A stretch of DNA of 64,000 bases from a virus: the IMG/VR virus record IMGVR_UViG_3300032323_001070, positions 1 through 64,000 of that record; one strand, 5' to 3'. Positions within the stretch are counted from its first letter, which is position 1. Every line of letters begins with the position of its first letter. Shown one piece after another: positions 26,801 to 35,834 of this stretch. The position numbers were made by a program, and so were the translations under genes. The notes under the pieces were generated by a model. It worked only from the letters and a program-made list of their open reading frames with translations. It was not told where the DNA came from and searched no databases.

Positions 26801-29800
26801 TGCCACTGGCGACACGCTGAGAATCACCACTTTCGGAACTACTAACCCTGTTAGAGGTGTTAATGGTCCAATCCAATGGAATGACACCAGTGGTTCATGG
26901 GGTACTAAGACTGTTGAAAACAACGAACTGTTGTTGATCACTAACTTAGTTGGTGCAACACTAACAGTTACACGTGGACACAGAAATACCACTGCGCTTC
27001 CAATCTTAGCCAACACCTATATACAGAAAGAATTTGCTTCTTTCCAATTGTTTGCCACAGAGCAGACATTGCCAAGAGCATTGAACAGCGTAGTAGGTAC
27101 TACATCAACCAACTTATACCTAGCTACTGCACACGGTCTAAGAACAGGCGATACATTGTACTGGCAGTCAGGGGCATCAGGTAACCCAGCATATGTAACT
27201 AACTTCCCTTACTATGCAGTGGTCGCAGATGCCAACAACTTCGGTGTTGCTGATACACTAACACTGTCTCAAGCTGCTGTGTTACACGACGTAAACGCAA
27301 CCACTGCCACTAGCTGGACACAATTTTACAGTTCGATTCCATTAACAGGCCTAGGTTCAAGTCCTTTGGGCAGTCATGTGCTTGAAGACACTTCTGCAAC
27401 TGGAACTATCGACGGTGGCTATACCGCAACAGCAGTATCAGCAAATACTCTACAGTTCCAAACTGCATCACAGATTCCTAATAGAACTTTCACATTCTAT
27501 CCTGAAGATTCGTTGGATCTATTAACAGGCGAATTCTTTATTAGAAATCACGGATTTACCACAGGAACCAAAGTTACCTACTCAAGAAATGCACTGACAT
27601 TTGCGATAGGTGATGGATCAGGCAATCCTGTAGCTGGATATAACAGATTAGTCAATAACACAGAATATTTTGTTATTAGAACTAGTTTAAATAGCTTCAA
27701 ATTAGCAACTTCTAGAGCTAACGCATTTGCTGGTACAGCTATTCTGCGTTATTCAAGTGCTGGTACTAGCGGTGGACACACTCTGTCAACAGCACAGGTC
27801 AGTGGTGAAAGTTTACAAGCTGGTCTAGCAACTATTATTGCACGTGATATCGTGTTTAACGGTTCTGACAATAACATAGTTGTTGCAGGTGCAGATAGAA
27901 TTATCGCAACTGGACATGGTTTTAGATCAGGCGACCGAGTAATTTATCAAGTATGGGGTGGTGGCAGACAGGTTAACGGTCTAGTTAACGGACGTCAGTA
28001 CTTTATTTCTAACTCTGTGTTTACTGGTGCACCATCAGGTGGTGCTGCCGCAGGTCAAACTGCTAACCAGTTCTCGCTACACAACACATGGGTGGGTGCT
28101 TATACTAACACTGACCGTGCTGACATTTTAGGTGTTGGTACTGGTCGAGTTCACCAGTTCAAAGTTACTAACCCAACAATGTTCGGAACAACATTCAGAG
28201 GCGAATGGTCCACAGCTGACAGCTACAGAGCGGGTGATGTTGTACTGTTTAGAAACAGCTATTACATGTCCTTAACTGGTTCAGACTTTGCCACAGGTAC
28301 TTTGGTTTTCAACTCAGGAAGACAGCCAGCAGCAGAAAGCGGAGCGATCGAAACAAACTGGATGCCTTGCCCAGTGTTACCAGCATACGGCACAACATTC
28401 TTGACACAGTATAGAGGTGGTTCAAGAGTACGTCTAAGCAACACTGTAACTAGAGTAACTAGATTCTTTGATGCAGGTTCTGCTTCGCGTGTTATTGTAG
28501 CTGACGATAGAATTAGCTTTGCACAGGCTCACGGTTTATTCAGTGGTCAAGCAGTGATCTACAGAATGGATGCTAGGGGCGGATTCCACGGAGGTACTGG
28601 TGGTACTGCATCACCTTATAGAGGAACAGGCGGCTGGGCTCCACAGACAGCTATCGGCGGCCTAACTGTTAATAGAATCTATTATGTAAACTTCTTAAGC
28701 ACTACTGATATCACATTACATACAAGTCCTCCACTAGCTGTTCGCGGTGGATCTGGCGACTCTGGTAGCTTTGACTTTGCAGTTGAATTGTCTGCTGTAG
28801 GCCAAGGCGAATTCCATAGATTTGAAGTAGTTAACAACGTTGTCTATGACCTGGAAGTATTGGCAGTTACTAACAATGCTGAAATGATTGTTACAGACCC
28901 ATATCCATCACGTTCGATCACATTCAATCCGCAAGAAACCAACGTTCACGTAAGTGGTCTAGGTATGCAGGTTGTTGATATTGTTAACAACGTGATCTAT
29001 ATTCCAAATCACGGATTAGACACTGGTGTTAAGGTTTACTACTCTGCAGGCGTTATTGGTTCAGGTACAGCGATAGGCGGTCTAACAGACGGTACTGCTT
29101 ATTTCATAATTAACTTAACTCCTGATCATATTAGATTAGCTTCTAACATCGTTAACGCTTATACAGGAGTAGAGATTGACCTTACTAACACAGGTACTGG
29201 TATTCTGCACTATCTAATCGCAGCTACAACATCTGGTTCTTCATGGATCAGATACAACGGTACAGGTGATATCAACACTGATACAACTGGTTTGATCACA
29301 AACTCTAGCCCATATTCATCACAGGTTGTTGGTAATATCAGAGACGGTGTATTGATTGGTCTGCCAATGATTGGGGTAACAGAAGTATATCCAAGACCAG
29401 ATTGTACAAACGTACACAGACCATTCGATGGCGGTGTTGAAATCAACGCAAGTCGTACACCTGGTGTAAGTATTGTTCGTCAAACACGTAAGTACTTCCG
29501 TTATCAATCTGGTAAGGGTCTACAGTACTCAACTGGTATTAACTTCAGTCCAAGCATTGAAGTCAGCAGAATCGTACACGACGGTACAGCATGGGCAACA
29601 GTAACTACACGTAAGCCACATAAACTAGTGGCCGGCAATAAGATTTTTGTTCGTGATGTTGGATTTACCACAGAGTACGAAGCTGACAAGTGTGAAAGAG
29701 ATCTAGCTTATATCATTGAAGGCGGTGCATATGACGTTGCTCTAGGCACAAACTATAATGCGATATTCTTAGGAATCGCTGAAGTTAACTCTTTAGAAAT

Positions 29801-31901
29801 TTCTCAGCGTGTGATCAACAACATCACTCTAAGCAAGCAAGAAGTATCACAAATTACTGCGGTTTCCAGCGATGGCACAGCACTAAGCAGATCTAACGCA
29901 TTCTACGATGAAGTGTTAGATATTGTACAGAATGGTAGAGCTGCTGCAAATGCAGTTAGCTATACCAACCCAAGTACAGCAACAGTGAGCCAGATCGCTG
30001 CCAAAGACAAACTAGTAGCCAACAAGGCATTTATTGCTGCTGAAGTTAATGCTTGGGTAGCTGTTAACTATCCAAACTCACAGCACGATGTGGCAAAATG
30101 TACTCGTGACGTAGGTTACCTAATCGATGCAGTGGGCTACGACGTATTATACGGTGGTAACTCTGCAACTTATGATGTAGCAAGATTCTTCTTCTACGTA
30201 TATGAAAGCAAGAAACCAGGTACCAGTGCTCTACACAGAGCGCAGACAGTGGCAGCATATCAAAGAATTTCTGCTATTATCGATGATATCGTTCAAGGCA
30301 ATTCGATCGTTAAATCTGTAGGTAACGCATTATTCCAGACAACTTCTGGTAACAATGCAAACTCAGGAGACGCTGCGGTTGTTGTTAGTTTAGTTGACAT
30401 CGTTGTTAACTCTATCGACGAAGTATCACAAGAAGCTGGTCAAGCTGCGCTACCTGCTAAGGTTTATCCTTCGATTACATGGGCCGCAGCAGGTATACAG
30501 GCTGCTAAGAATGCGATCGATTCTGCCAGAAATACTATCATCCAGGATATTGTACGTGGTCTATACTACACAACACCTGAAAGCGGAAACTACTTCTTAG
30601 TAGATGCTACAAACTTAACTGATTTTAGCTTCCGCTACAGAACTACAGCAGTTCCTGCAGACCTAACACCAACAGGATATATCAGCCTTTTCGTTGAGTC
30701 TTGGACAGATGCTGCGGTACGTGCTGGTATGTTCGATGATCAAAACGGTCTATTCTACGAATATGATGGTTCAACATTGTTTGCGGTAAGAAGAAATTCT
30801 ACCAAACAGCTTGGTGGTACAGTTACAGTTACTAAAAACTCTAACACAGTTACTGGTTTGAATACTAACTTCCAGAAACAATTAGACCAAAATGACTTTA
30901 TCGTTATCCGCGGTCAAAGCTATAAAGTTACAAAGATTACTAGCGATACTGTTATCGAAATTACTCCTTCATATCGCGGCACAACAAGATCTAAGGTTAT
31001 TGTTACTAAGACTGAAGAAGTTCGTTATGCACAGCACGAATGGAGTATTGATGTCTGCGACGGAACAGGCCCAACAGGCTTTAATCTAGATATCAATAAG
31101 ATGCAGATGGCCTACATCGACTTTAGCTGGTACGGTGCTGGTAAAGTACGCTACGGCTTCAAAGGTACAGATGGTAAAGTTATCTATGTACACGAAATTA
31201 GACATAATAACAGAGAGATCGAAGCTTACATGAGATCTGGTAACTTGCCAGCAAGATACGAGGTTGTAAACGGTACAGCTCCGAGTTACGCTCCTAGCTT
31301 GTACCACTGGGGTGCTTCTGTGATCATGGACGGTGTGTTTGAAGATGACAAAGCATACTTGTTCACAGTTGCGTCTGGTTCTGGTGGTTCAGACACTATT
31401 ACTATTCCAACAGCACTAGCAGGTATTCCTGTACCAGTTCTGTCTATTAGACTAGCACCTTCCGTTGACAGCAGTATTGTTGGCGCACTAGGTGAACGTG
31501 ATTTGATCAACAGAATGAGTATTACATTGAAACAGGTTGGATTGGTTGTTACACAGACCACCAGACCAGCTTCTGTAAGATTGATTCTAAACGGAAACTT
31601 AGCGCAGGCTGCATACTTCAGTAATTATGGTGCTCCTTCGTTAACACAGCTGATCAAGCATACAGGTCAATCAACTGATAGTATCACAGGCGGCACTACA
31701 ATTTATGAATTCCGTGCTGCGGCTAACAGTCCAGTTACAGCTGAACTAGAAGCATTGGCTGAAATTGGTAATTCGATCTTAGGCGGTGACTATGTATTCC
31801 CGAATGGTCCAGATATCTTAACAGTGGCTGTGGTAACAACTGATACTACAACTGCTTCACAGATTACTGCACGTATTACATGGTCTGAATCACAGGCTTA
31901 A
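23805..31901 (+). CDS. Giant fibre-like structural protein, 2698 aa
   Basis: The largest gene of the window. It opens with MAKALAFNYTFNPAADSVTIDGNISIKRV and has a TLIDTDFEYGLQATKWETLE segment (about 110-130), seen from memory in very large virion proteins of T4-like marine phages. A degenerate module recurs at least seven times: (N/A)HG(L/F)xTGxxVxY followed by G(L)xNGxxYFV, for example near residues 345, 600, 1125, 1245, 1375, 1565 and 1730. A helical insertion of about 150 residues (2010-2160, KCTRDVGYLIDAVGYDV) interrupts the beta-rich part. Probably a long tail fibre or tip protein. It ends at a strong terminator. Confidence 0.75.
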   Translation: MAKALAFNYTFNPAADSVTIDGNISIKRVLLITNVTDNIVIQNFADPAKKILSRSYDQDADETTFVLQYDCASMSASDNLQIFYETDTIRFQPDETFIDPVSKMRVSQPNTLIDTDFEYGLQATKWETLERLNQVPAFHSVTGDTPLTNILDVTVSGTNIVSVTTSSPHGLTVGFPIDVRGVDSPTAEGTFIVKRTGDTTFTYEARAVQAGTATAPVSILTSYVNITPGRFYVGSQIPLDDSVSNTTGPIVTNAASPSTLTVKTNYTHGMAVSSTYYLVNTLSNSNTSFSALSVSAGGDVEDRSAISLSTGNFSMYEPFHDGTRRFDISDSAVDTINETLTIPNHGMLTGDMIAYVGVSSGGASPQVASVVGGSYPISAGNLPAWAAGTGADGKMLYVVKINNNTIRLATNPRDAYNQTNLIGFTGTGSGTLTFAHFIRGTDVEEYISTITAASGSSELVVTLVSGFTNDMLKIVPEQQFTIAESAVSGLNGVYYVKTSGWDKDASTFTIIGPTNSSAALAAQGASQTYTMVDTGGNNTTSFDRYNFLLNTGMRIIVHNGPTINHMRVSMHDWKSTTAKFFTREAIQSDQIFIKNHGLTVGQPLMLILGGNTLSGGTATDTTVYFTNVINNDTIQIMTTETGSAGATGPYSPTVGVTAATFGTLTAATSLAGGIYSLHPGFQIANFTAQGTSGGNGTGRDRAIGKFTTGPGYLYEGVPIVIKTAAGATQPAPLTATVDTYTAYQKYYVRTVLSADNRLEFSLGLQESAGPLIDFSGATTVGSGFFGFRIDENIYANSFYLKNHGGLTTTQTVGTTGSQGTYPAGIGFPGPLFDRIVDPGTGYDGLPRVRTTLTQATPIAGLTTATVYNMVPITNDIWKVMAWSDTALPTGQPTVQFTNIASRTSTVVFANSAVVNLNANRIVIPSQRLGQLTENSVVRYRAQGNLNIPSSYTGWPGLIDNNQYIVRNVVSSAFFEVGLFTTQSYAANATTIVLNDATGLATGDTLRITTFGTTNPVRGVNGPIQWNDTSGSWGTKTVENNELLLITNLVGATLTVTRGHRNTTALPILANTYIQKEFASFQLFATEQTLPRALNSVVGTTSTNLYLATAHGLRTGDTLYWQSGASGNPAYVTNFPYYAVVADANNFGVADTLTLSQAAVLHDVNATTATSWTQFYSSIPLTGLGSSPLGSHVLEDTSATGTIDGGYTATAVSANTLQFQTASQIPNRTFTFYPEDSLDLLTGEFFIRNHGFTTGTKVTYSRNALTFAIGDGSGNPVAGYNRLVNNTEYFVIRTSLNSFKLATSRANAFAGTAILRYSSAGTSGGHTLSTAQVSGESLQAGLATIIARDIVFNGSDNNIVVAGADRIIATGHGFRSGDRVIYQVWGGGRQVNGLVNGRQYFISNSVFTGAPSGGAAAGQTANQFSLHNTWVGAYTNTDRADILGVGTGRVHQFKVTNPTMFGTTFRGEWSTADSYRAGDVVLFRNSYYMSLTGSDFATGTLVFNSGRQPAAESGAIETNWMPCPVLPAYGTTFLTQYRGGSRVRLSNTVTRVTRFFDAGSASRVIVADDRISFAQAHGLFSGQAVIYRMDARGGFHGGTGGTASPYRGTGGWAPQTAIGGLTVNRIYYVNFLSTTDITLHTSPPLAVRGGSGDSGSFDFAVELSAVGQGEFHRFEVVNNVVYDLEVLAVTNNAEMIVTDPYPSRSITFNPQETNVHVSGLGMQVVDIVNNVIYIPNHGLDTGVKVYYSAGVIGSGTAIGGLTDGTAYFIINLTPDHIRLASNIVNAYTGVEIDLTNTGTGILHYLIAATTSGSSWIRYNGTGDINTDTTGLITNSSPYSSQVVGNIRDGVLIGLPMIGVTEVYPRPDCTNVHRPFDGGVEINASRTPGVSIVRQTRKYFRYQSGKGLQYSTGINFSPSIEVSRIVHDGTAWATVTTRKPHKLVAGNKIFVRDVGFTTEYEADKCERDLAYIIEGGAYDVALGTNYNAIFLGIAEVNSLEISQRVINNITLSKQEVSQITAVSSDGTALSRSNAFYDEVLDIVQNGRAAANAVSYTNPSTATVSQIAAKDKLVANKAFIAAEVNAWVAVNYPNSQHDVAKCTRDVGYLIDAVGYDVLYGGNSATYDVARFFFYVYESKKPGTSALHRAQTVAAYQRISAIIDDIVQGNSIVKSVGNALFQTTSGNNANSGDAAVVVSLVDIVVNSIDEVSQEAGQAALPAKVYPSITWAAAGIQAAKNAIDSARNTIIQDIVRGLYYTTPESGNYFLVDATNLTDFSFRYRTTAVPADLTPTGYISLFVESWTDAAVRAGMFDDQNGLFYEYDGSTLFAVRRNSTKQLGGTVTVTKNSNTVTGLNTNFQKQLDQNDFIVIRGQSYKVTKITSDTVIEITPSYRGTTRSKVIVTKTEEVRYAQHEWSIDVCDGTGPTGFNLDINKMQMAYIDFSWYGAGKVRYGFKGTDGKVIYVHEIRHNNREIEAYMRSGNLPARYEVVNGTAPSYAPSLYHWGASVIMDGVFEDDKAYLFTVASGSGGSDTITIPTALAGIPVPVLSIRLAPSVDSSIVGALGERDLINRMSITLKQVGLVVTQTTRPASVRLILNGNLAQAAYFSNYGAPSLTQLIKHTGQSTDSITGGTTIYEFRAAANSPVTAELEALAEIGNSILGGDYVFPNGPDILTVAVVTTDTTTASQITARITWSESQA

Positions 31902-31916
31902 TGTGAAAAGGAAAGG

Positions 31917-31956
31917 AAGCAGTAGGACAATTAACTTTGTTCTACTGCTTTTTTTT
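31917..31956 (+). terminator. Terminator after the giant fibre gene
   Basis: A 14-bp stem (AAGCAGTAGGACAA against TTGTTCTACTGCTT, one G-T pair) with a six-base loop and an eight-T tail. Confidence 0.9.
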
Positions 31957-31970
31957 AAAGGATTTAATAG

Positions 31971-32939
31971 ATGGCAAAGCCAACCTCAACTACTTTAACT
32001 AGAAATCTTCGTATTCTCCCTACTGCTGGTGTAGATACGAGAACTGGTCAATTTGGAGAAATTGGCTACGATAGAACAACCAGTACATTGGTAGTATACG
32101 ATGGTCAAACTCCTGGAGGATTTCCATTACTTAAAGCTGACCTAAGTAATCTCGAAGGTTCAGTCATCGATGTTAAAGGTTCAATATTCGGAGACGATTC
32201 TACTTTATTGGTAGATGCTGTAAGAAGTAAAATAGTTGGCCCAGTTGAAACTACTACAGTTTTAGCTAGCAGCGGCTTTACCGGTAACCTAACAGGTAAT
32301 GTTCTTGGTAATGTCACGGGTAATGTTCTCGGTAATGTCACAGGTAATGTAAGCGGCAATGCTGGAACTATAACAAGTCAGGCTAATTCAGCAACTATTA
32401 CAGCTTCGAGCACAAACACTGCTAACCAGATAGTGTTGCGTGACAGCAGTGGAAATTTCAGTGCCGGTACTATTACAGCCAACATATCAGGAAATGTTAC
32501 CGGTAATGTCACAGGTAATGTAAGCGGCAATGCTGGAACAGTGACAAATGGAATTTATACTAATCAGACGTATACTGATCCTTCATGGTTAACTATAAAT
32601 CTCAGCAAGATCACTTTTACAACAGGTCCAAGCATAACATATCAAGGAACTGGAACAAATCTAGGAGTTAGATCAACAACAACTAATCTAAATTTTGGAT
32701 CAGCACCAATATCATCAAAAACATTTACAGTAGCAGATGTCAACGCTACTACCACTAGCAAAATTGCAGTATACGCACACCCTACTACAGACAACGGAGC
32801 TCTAGGAGGAGATGAATTTGAAATGGATCCTATACATATCAGCGCAGTATGTCTGACAAATGGATCTATAACATTTTATGCGAATGCTGGTCAAGGTCCA
32901 GTGAAAGGATCGAGAAATTTTCATTACGTAGTAATATAA
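31971..32939 (+). CDS. Fibre protein with GNV/TGN repeats, 322 aa
   Basis: The N-terminus (RTGQFGEIGYDRTTSTLVVYDG) is a fibre-type cap motif. Residues about 104-130 and 173-188 are pentapeptide-like GN(V/L)TGNV repeats, common in phage tail fibres where they build a thin triple-beta shaft. The C-terminal 110 residues (TTTSKIAVYAHPTT...FHYVVI) probably form the receptor-binding tip. It lies between a terminator and a new late promoter. Confidence 0.75.
   Translation: MAKPTSTTLTRNLRILPTAGVDTRTGQFGEIGYDRTTSTLVVYDGQTPGGFPLLKADLSNLEGSVIDVKGSIFGDDSTLLVDAVRSKIVGPVETTTVLASSGFTGNLTGNVLGNVTGNVLGNVTGNVSGNAGTITSQANSATITASSTNTANQIVLRDSSGNFSAGTITANISGNVTGNVTGNVSGNAGTVTNGIYTNQTYTDPSWLTINLSKITFTTGPSITYQGTGTNLGVRSTTTNLNFGSAPISSKTFTVADVNATTTSKIAVYAHPTTDNGALGGDEFEMDPIHISAVCLTNGSITFYANAGQGPVKGSRNFHYVVI
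32280..32540 (+). repeat. Direct repeats within the fibre shaft
   Basis: Fifteen-base units GGTAATGT(N)... are repeated in tandem at 32287-32372, and the run GGTAATGTCACAGGTAATGT with its downstream neighbour AAGCGGCAATGCTGGAAC recurs near 32505-32540. Such identity over dozens of bases suggests recent duplication or a site for recombination between fibre genes. Confidence 0.65.
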
Positions 32940-32942
32940 ATA
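32935..32942 (+). promoter_or_regulatory. Full-consensus late promoter TATAAATA
   Basis: Perfect T4 late consensus overlapping the stop of the preceding gene, 20 nt before ATG 32963; the leader contains AGAGGAA. Confidence 0.65.
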
Positions 32943-32962
32943 TAGTATAGAGGAATTAAAAA

Positions 32963-33634
32963 ATGGCAATCATTCAATCAGGTGCATCAAGCGATTTATT
33001 AACAGTTGACTCCGGCTTCAAGGCTGCAAGAGTCAGTGTTCTTCCGCCGAACGCTACAGGATATTTTCAACTAGGTGCATTCACAGGCTCACTTTCCGGA
33101 ACCGGCGTGGCTGCAAACTCACCAGTATTCAGTATGCGATGGGCACCAGCAACTGGCAGGATCGCAGTTATTAGACGTATAGGTATAGGCTTTGTTCAAA
33201 CCGTAGGTTGGACTGCAGGTGCAGCACACGAATATTCATTGTTCGTTGCTAGAGGTTGGACAGCTAGTGATTCAGGCGGTACAGCGGTTACTGTAGCGGC
33301 TAACTCTAATAAAATGAGAACCAGTGGAGATCCTAGCGGTTTCAATACTCCGTCAGATATTAGGGTGGCAACAACTTCAACATATACTGCCGGTACAAGA
33401 ACATTAGATACCAATCCTGTCGCAACTACTATATTTTCCGCAAGCCAGGTAGCTGTGGCTTCTGCAATATATCCTCAACAGTATAATTTAATACATGATG
33501 TTAACACTGGTGATCATCCTATCATTTTAGATAATAATGAAGGACTTGTGATCAATAATGTAACAGTATTTCCTGCAGCAGGAAATGCAAGAATGTTTTT
33601 CAACATCGAATGGTTTGAAACAACAGCATATTGA
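32963..33634 (+). CDS. Putative virion surface protein, 223 aa
   Basis: Begins MAIIQSGASSDLLTVDSGFKAARV; residues about 55-85 (FSMRWAPATGRIAVIRRIGIGF) and the C-terminal AGNARMFFNIEWFETTAY form a beta-rich single domain. From memory, such proteins occur in tail or surface clusters of many environmental phages, possibly as head decoration or fibre tip proteins. Strong own promoter and terminator make it a single-gene unit. Confidence 0.6.
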   Translation: MAIIQSGASSDLLTVDSGFKAARVSVLPPNATGYFQLGAFTGSLSGTGVAANSPVFSMRWAPATGRIAVIRRIGIGFVQTVGWTAGAAHEYSLFVARGWTASDSGGTAVTVAANSNKMRTSGDPSGFNTPSDIRVATTSTYTAGTRTLDTNPVATTIFSASQVAVASAIYPQQYNLIHDVNTGDHPIILDNNEGLVINNVTVFPAAGNARMFFNIEWFETTAY

Positions 33635-33651
33635 TACTGTTAACATTCAAC

Positions 33652-33682
33652 AAAAAGCCGACTCTAAGTCGGCTTTTTTATT
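33652..33682. terminator. Bidirectional terminator between convergent genes
   Basis: AAAAAGCCGACT and AGTCGGCTTTTT form a 12-bp stem with a three-base loop. A-run and T-run on both sides let it serve the plus-strand 223-aa gene and the minus-strand 83-aa gene. Confidence 0.9.
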
Positions 33683-33932
33683 ACACTAAGTTTGAATGTA
33701 GATATTTTCTATAAGAAGCTATATTGGATCTAACAGTGGCAACTTGATCTGGAATATGTCTATTGAAAATAACTTCTTCGTGCAGATTTTCAATCTTATA
33801 AACTTCGTTGGTCAGCTTTAACAGAACATCTGTCATATCCTGTTTGAGTTTCCCCTCGGGAAGATTATTGATTTTTTCTAAGAACATATTTCGTTCTCTT
33901 AGAAAATTTTCGTTACTGGGCAGATCTCTCAT
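33681..33932 (-). CDS. Hypothetical protein, 83 aa
   Basis: A small helical charged protein (MRDLPSNENFLRERNMFLEKINN..., DVLLKLTNEVYKIENLHEEV). It overlaps the end of the Nudix-like gene by 20 nt, which implies co-transcription from upstream. No family is recognised; it is the last gene of the minus-strand neck operon. Confidence 0.65.
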   Translation of the reverse strand: MRDLPSNENFLRERNMFLEKINNLPEGKLKQDMTDVLLKLTNEVYKIENLHEEVIFNRHIPDQVATVRSNIASYRKYLHSNLV

Positions 33933-34302
33933 TTTCTAATAGTAGTATTGTATTGATTTTTGTCTGTATGATCTGATTATTTAAAGTATTCTTTAAACCA
34001 GTGTGCATACTCTTAGGCAAGTTTTCAAAAGTACACCATGCTAGAGTTTCGACCGCAGTGGTTAAAAACTCATCGTTAACTAAACAAACATATGTGCCGT
34101 ATTCAAAACCTCGGTCTTCGGAAAGATACAGCTCAATAGGGATAATTTTTCCCCTACTGAAATCATCTAACAAAGGAGCAGCATCGTCCAACAATGACGA
34201 TTTTCTTGGAAAAGTGGGAACAGTCCATTTTTGATCTTCGAGGACCAAAAGTATACGTTCTGTTTTTTTAGATAAGAATAATAATCCTGCTCGCTGTTGC
34301 AT
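33913..34302 (-). CDS. Nudix-fold-like protein lacking a clear Nudix box, 129 aa
   Basis: The start is ATG 34302; a TTG at 34317 in frame is unlikely because a promoter core TAAGTA ends 5 nt before the ATG. The order of elements (RAGLLFLSKKTERILLVLED, KWTVPTFPRKS, EYGTYVCLVNDEF, LAWCTFENLPKSMHTGLK) follows the Nudix hydrolase fold, but the Nudix box GX5EX7REUXEEXGU is not visible: the corresponding stretch reads PRKSSLLDDAAPLLDDF. It may be a non-catalytic descendant or bind nucleotides only. It follows gp15 by 11 nt. Confidence 0.55.
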   Translation of the reverse strand: MQQRAGLLFLSKKTERILLVLEDQKWTVPTFPRKSSLLDDAAPLLDDFSRGKIIPIELYLSEDRGFEYGTYVCLVNDEFLTTAVETLAWCTFENLPKSMHTGLKNTLNNQIIQTKINTILLLENERSAQ

Positions 34303-34307
34303 GAAAA

Positions 34308-34313
34308 TACTTA
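34308..34313 (-). promoter_or_regulatory. Variant late promoter core (TAAGTA) abutting start
   Basis: Minus-strand GATAAGTA, then TTTTC, then ATG 34302. It is a one-base variant of TAAATA at the same 5-nt spacing as other genes of the window. Confidence 0.4.
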
Positions 34314-35834
34314 TCAAGCATTCAGATCAAAGGTCCAATAACCTGGAGCATATTCTCCTTCAAAGGACTTGAGCCATTGCTCTCCGTCCCATTTATATTG
34401 GATGCCTGTTCTTAAGTTAGTAAAGTACTGAGGCGCTTCTGCGGCATATGGATCGAAAGACGTTATCCAAGTAGAGCCAGTCCATTCAACAATGGTATTG
34501 GCTTTGATAACAGGATCGTCACCGTTGAGATTTTTCCAAGCATCGGGTCCATCATAGGCATTAGCTGACGAATCGTTGGAAACCCACTTTCTAGAATCTA
34601 AAAATTGACCAACATTCTTGCTGTTATTAACGTCGTCTAACATCAAATAGCGTGTGCCTACAGGAATATTAGCGAAACTACCAAAGTTTCTAATAGGATT
34701 AAATTTATAAGGATCTATGATAGCAGTGACCGCAGGAATAGTATTTGATGGAATAGTGTCCGGATCGATATTGACTGTTATATATGTAGGATCTATTTCA
34801 TTGATTTCAAAGCTTCCTATAACCTCATACCCGTTAGGCTGTTTAAACCTAACTAAACTAGTAGAAGAATAGTTTCCTATCTTTTCAAAAACGATATTCC
34901 AATCTATTCTCGGACCAGTTTTCAATGGAGGATCTAATTTCAGTGCTTTAACAACTTCGGTGGTATCTACTATTGATAGGTCGTAACCTTGTCCCGAAGG
35001 ATTCTTTAATAATAGAACACCATAACCTGTGCTCCAAATACCAAGATTTACTTTACCGCCAATTTTATTTGGCACGGGCGAATTAAATTGACTTCCTACA
35101 TTGCCCATGTCATTGTAAATTAGATCATCTAAGGATTTTACTGTTCCCTGATCTGTAAAGATATTCATAACCAATGATTTTACAATACCAAGTCGTTTAA
35201 CCTTAGCAGGAGGAGTGATCCATATAGGAGTTTCAAATTCTATAGAACAGATATCTATATCAGATTCGGGACCTGCAGGAATAGTTCTTGAACTGAACTG
35301 TATATTTTTAATATCTAGAACGCTAAGACTGGTCCAATCAATATAGTTGTCTGTGGTCTGTATTTCTAAACTAGGATTAAACAGAACTAATATCTGTTCT
35401 AATAATTGTAATTTTTGATCAGTATTTGAAGTCCATATATCTGCTTTCATGCTGAGCTTATAAGGCGTAGGCATTAATCTTTCAACAGTATATGTTCCGC
35501 CTTGATTTTGTTGATACACAGGATTTCCCTGAGCATCAAATTCGGAATAGTCTCTTTCGAACACATTGACCTTGCTGATAAATTGAGCATCGCTGAGTCT
35601 ACTGGTATCCATCTCTAAGCCTGTGATATAGCAGGCAATGCGAGGTACAGTAGGCATTTTGTTTTCGCTGTTCTCTTTGATTAACGCAGCAACCTGTCTG
35701 GTTAGATCTCCGTACATCACGGGTACATGTCGCTCTTCGGGAGTCTCACCGCCTGTTTTATATTTGAAGCCTATGAATACACGCATGAATTGTGTAACAT
35801 ATCTTCTTACCTGCCCGTCATAAAAATGATCCAT
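34314..35834 (-). CDS. 15: Tail sheath stabiliser/completion protein, gp15-like, 506 aa
   Basis: The N-terminus (MDHFYDGQVRRYVTQFMRVF) and the block LMPTPYKLSMKADIWTSNTDQKLQLLEQILVLFNP (about 122-157) match the T4 gp15 pattern (FYN..RRY, SP.KM.YELSI.T...D...Q.VEQILP.F.P), followed by the conserved PxWITPPAKVKRLGI. gp15 caps the tail sheath and joins tail to head neck. It is nearly twice the length of T4 gp15 (272 aa); the extra C-terminal region holds two WTGSTWITSF/WDGEQWLKSF-type Trp motifs. The ATG overlaps the gp14 stop in a TAATG junction. Confidence 0.8.
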   Translation of the reverse strand: MDHFYDGQVRRYVTQFMRVFIGFKYKTGGETPEERHVPVMYGDLTRQVAALIKENSENKMPTVPRIACYITGLEMDTSRLSDAQFISKVNVFERDYSEFDAQGNPVYQQNQGGTYTVERLMPTPYKLSMKADIWTSNTDQKLQLLEQILVLFNPSLEIQTTDNYIDWTSLSVLDIKNIQFSSRTIPAGPESDIDICSIEFETPIWITPPAKVKRLGIVKSLVMNIFTDQGTVKSLDDLIYNDMGNVGSQFNSPVPNKIGGKVNLGIWSTGYGVLLLKNPSGQGYDLSIVDTTEVVKALKLDPPLKTGPRIDWNIVFEKIGNYSSTSLVRFKQPNGYEVIGSFEINEIDPTYITVNIDPDTIPSNTIPAVTAIIDPYKFNPIRNFGSFANIPVGTRYLMLDDVNNSKNVGQFLDSRKWVSNDSSANAYDGPDAWKNLNGDDPVIKANTIVEWTGSTWITSFDPYAAEAPQYFTNLRTGIQYKWDGEQWLKSFEGEYAPGYWTFDLNA

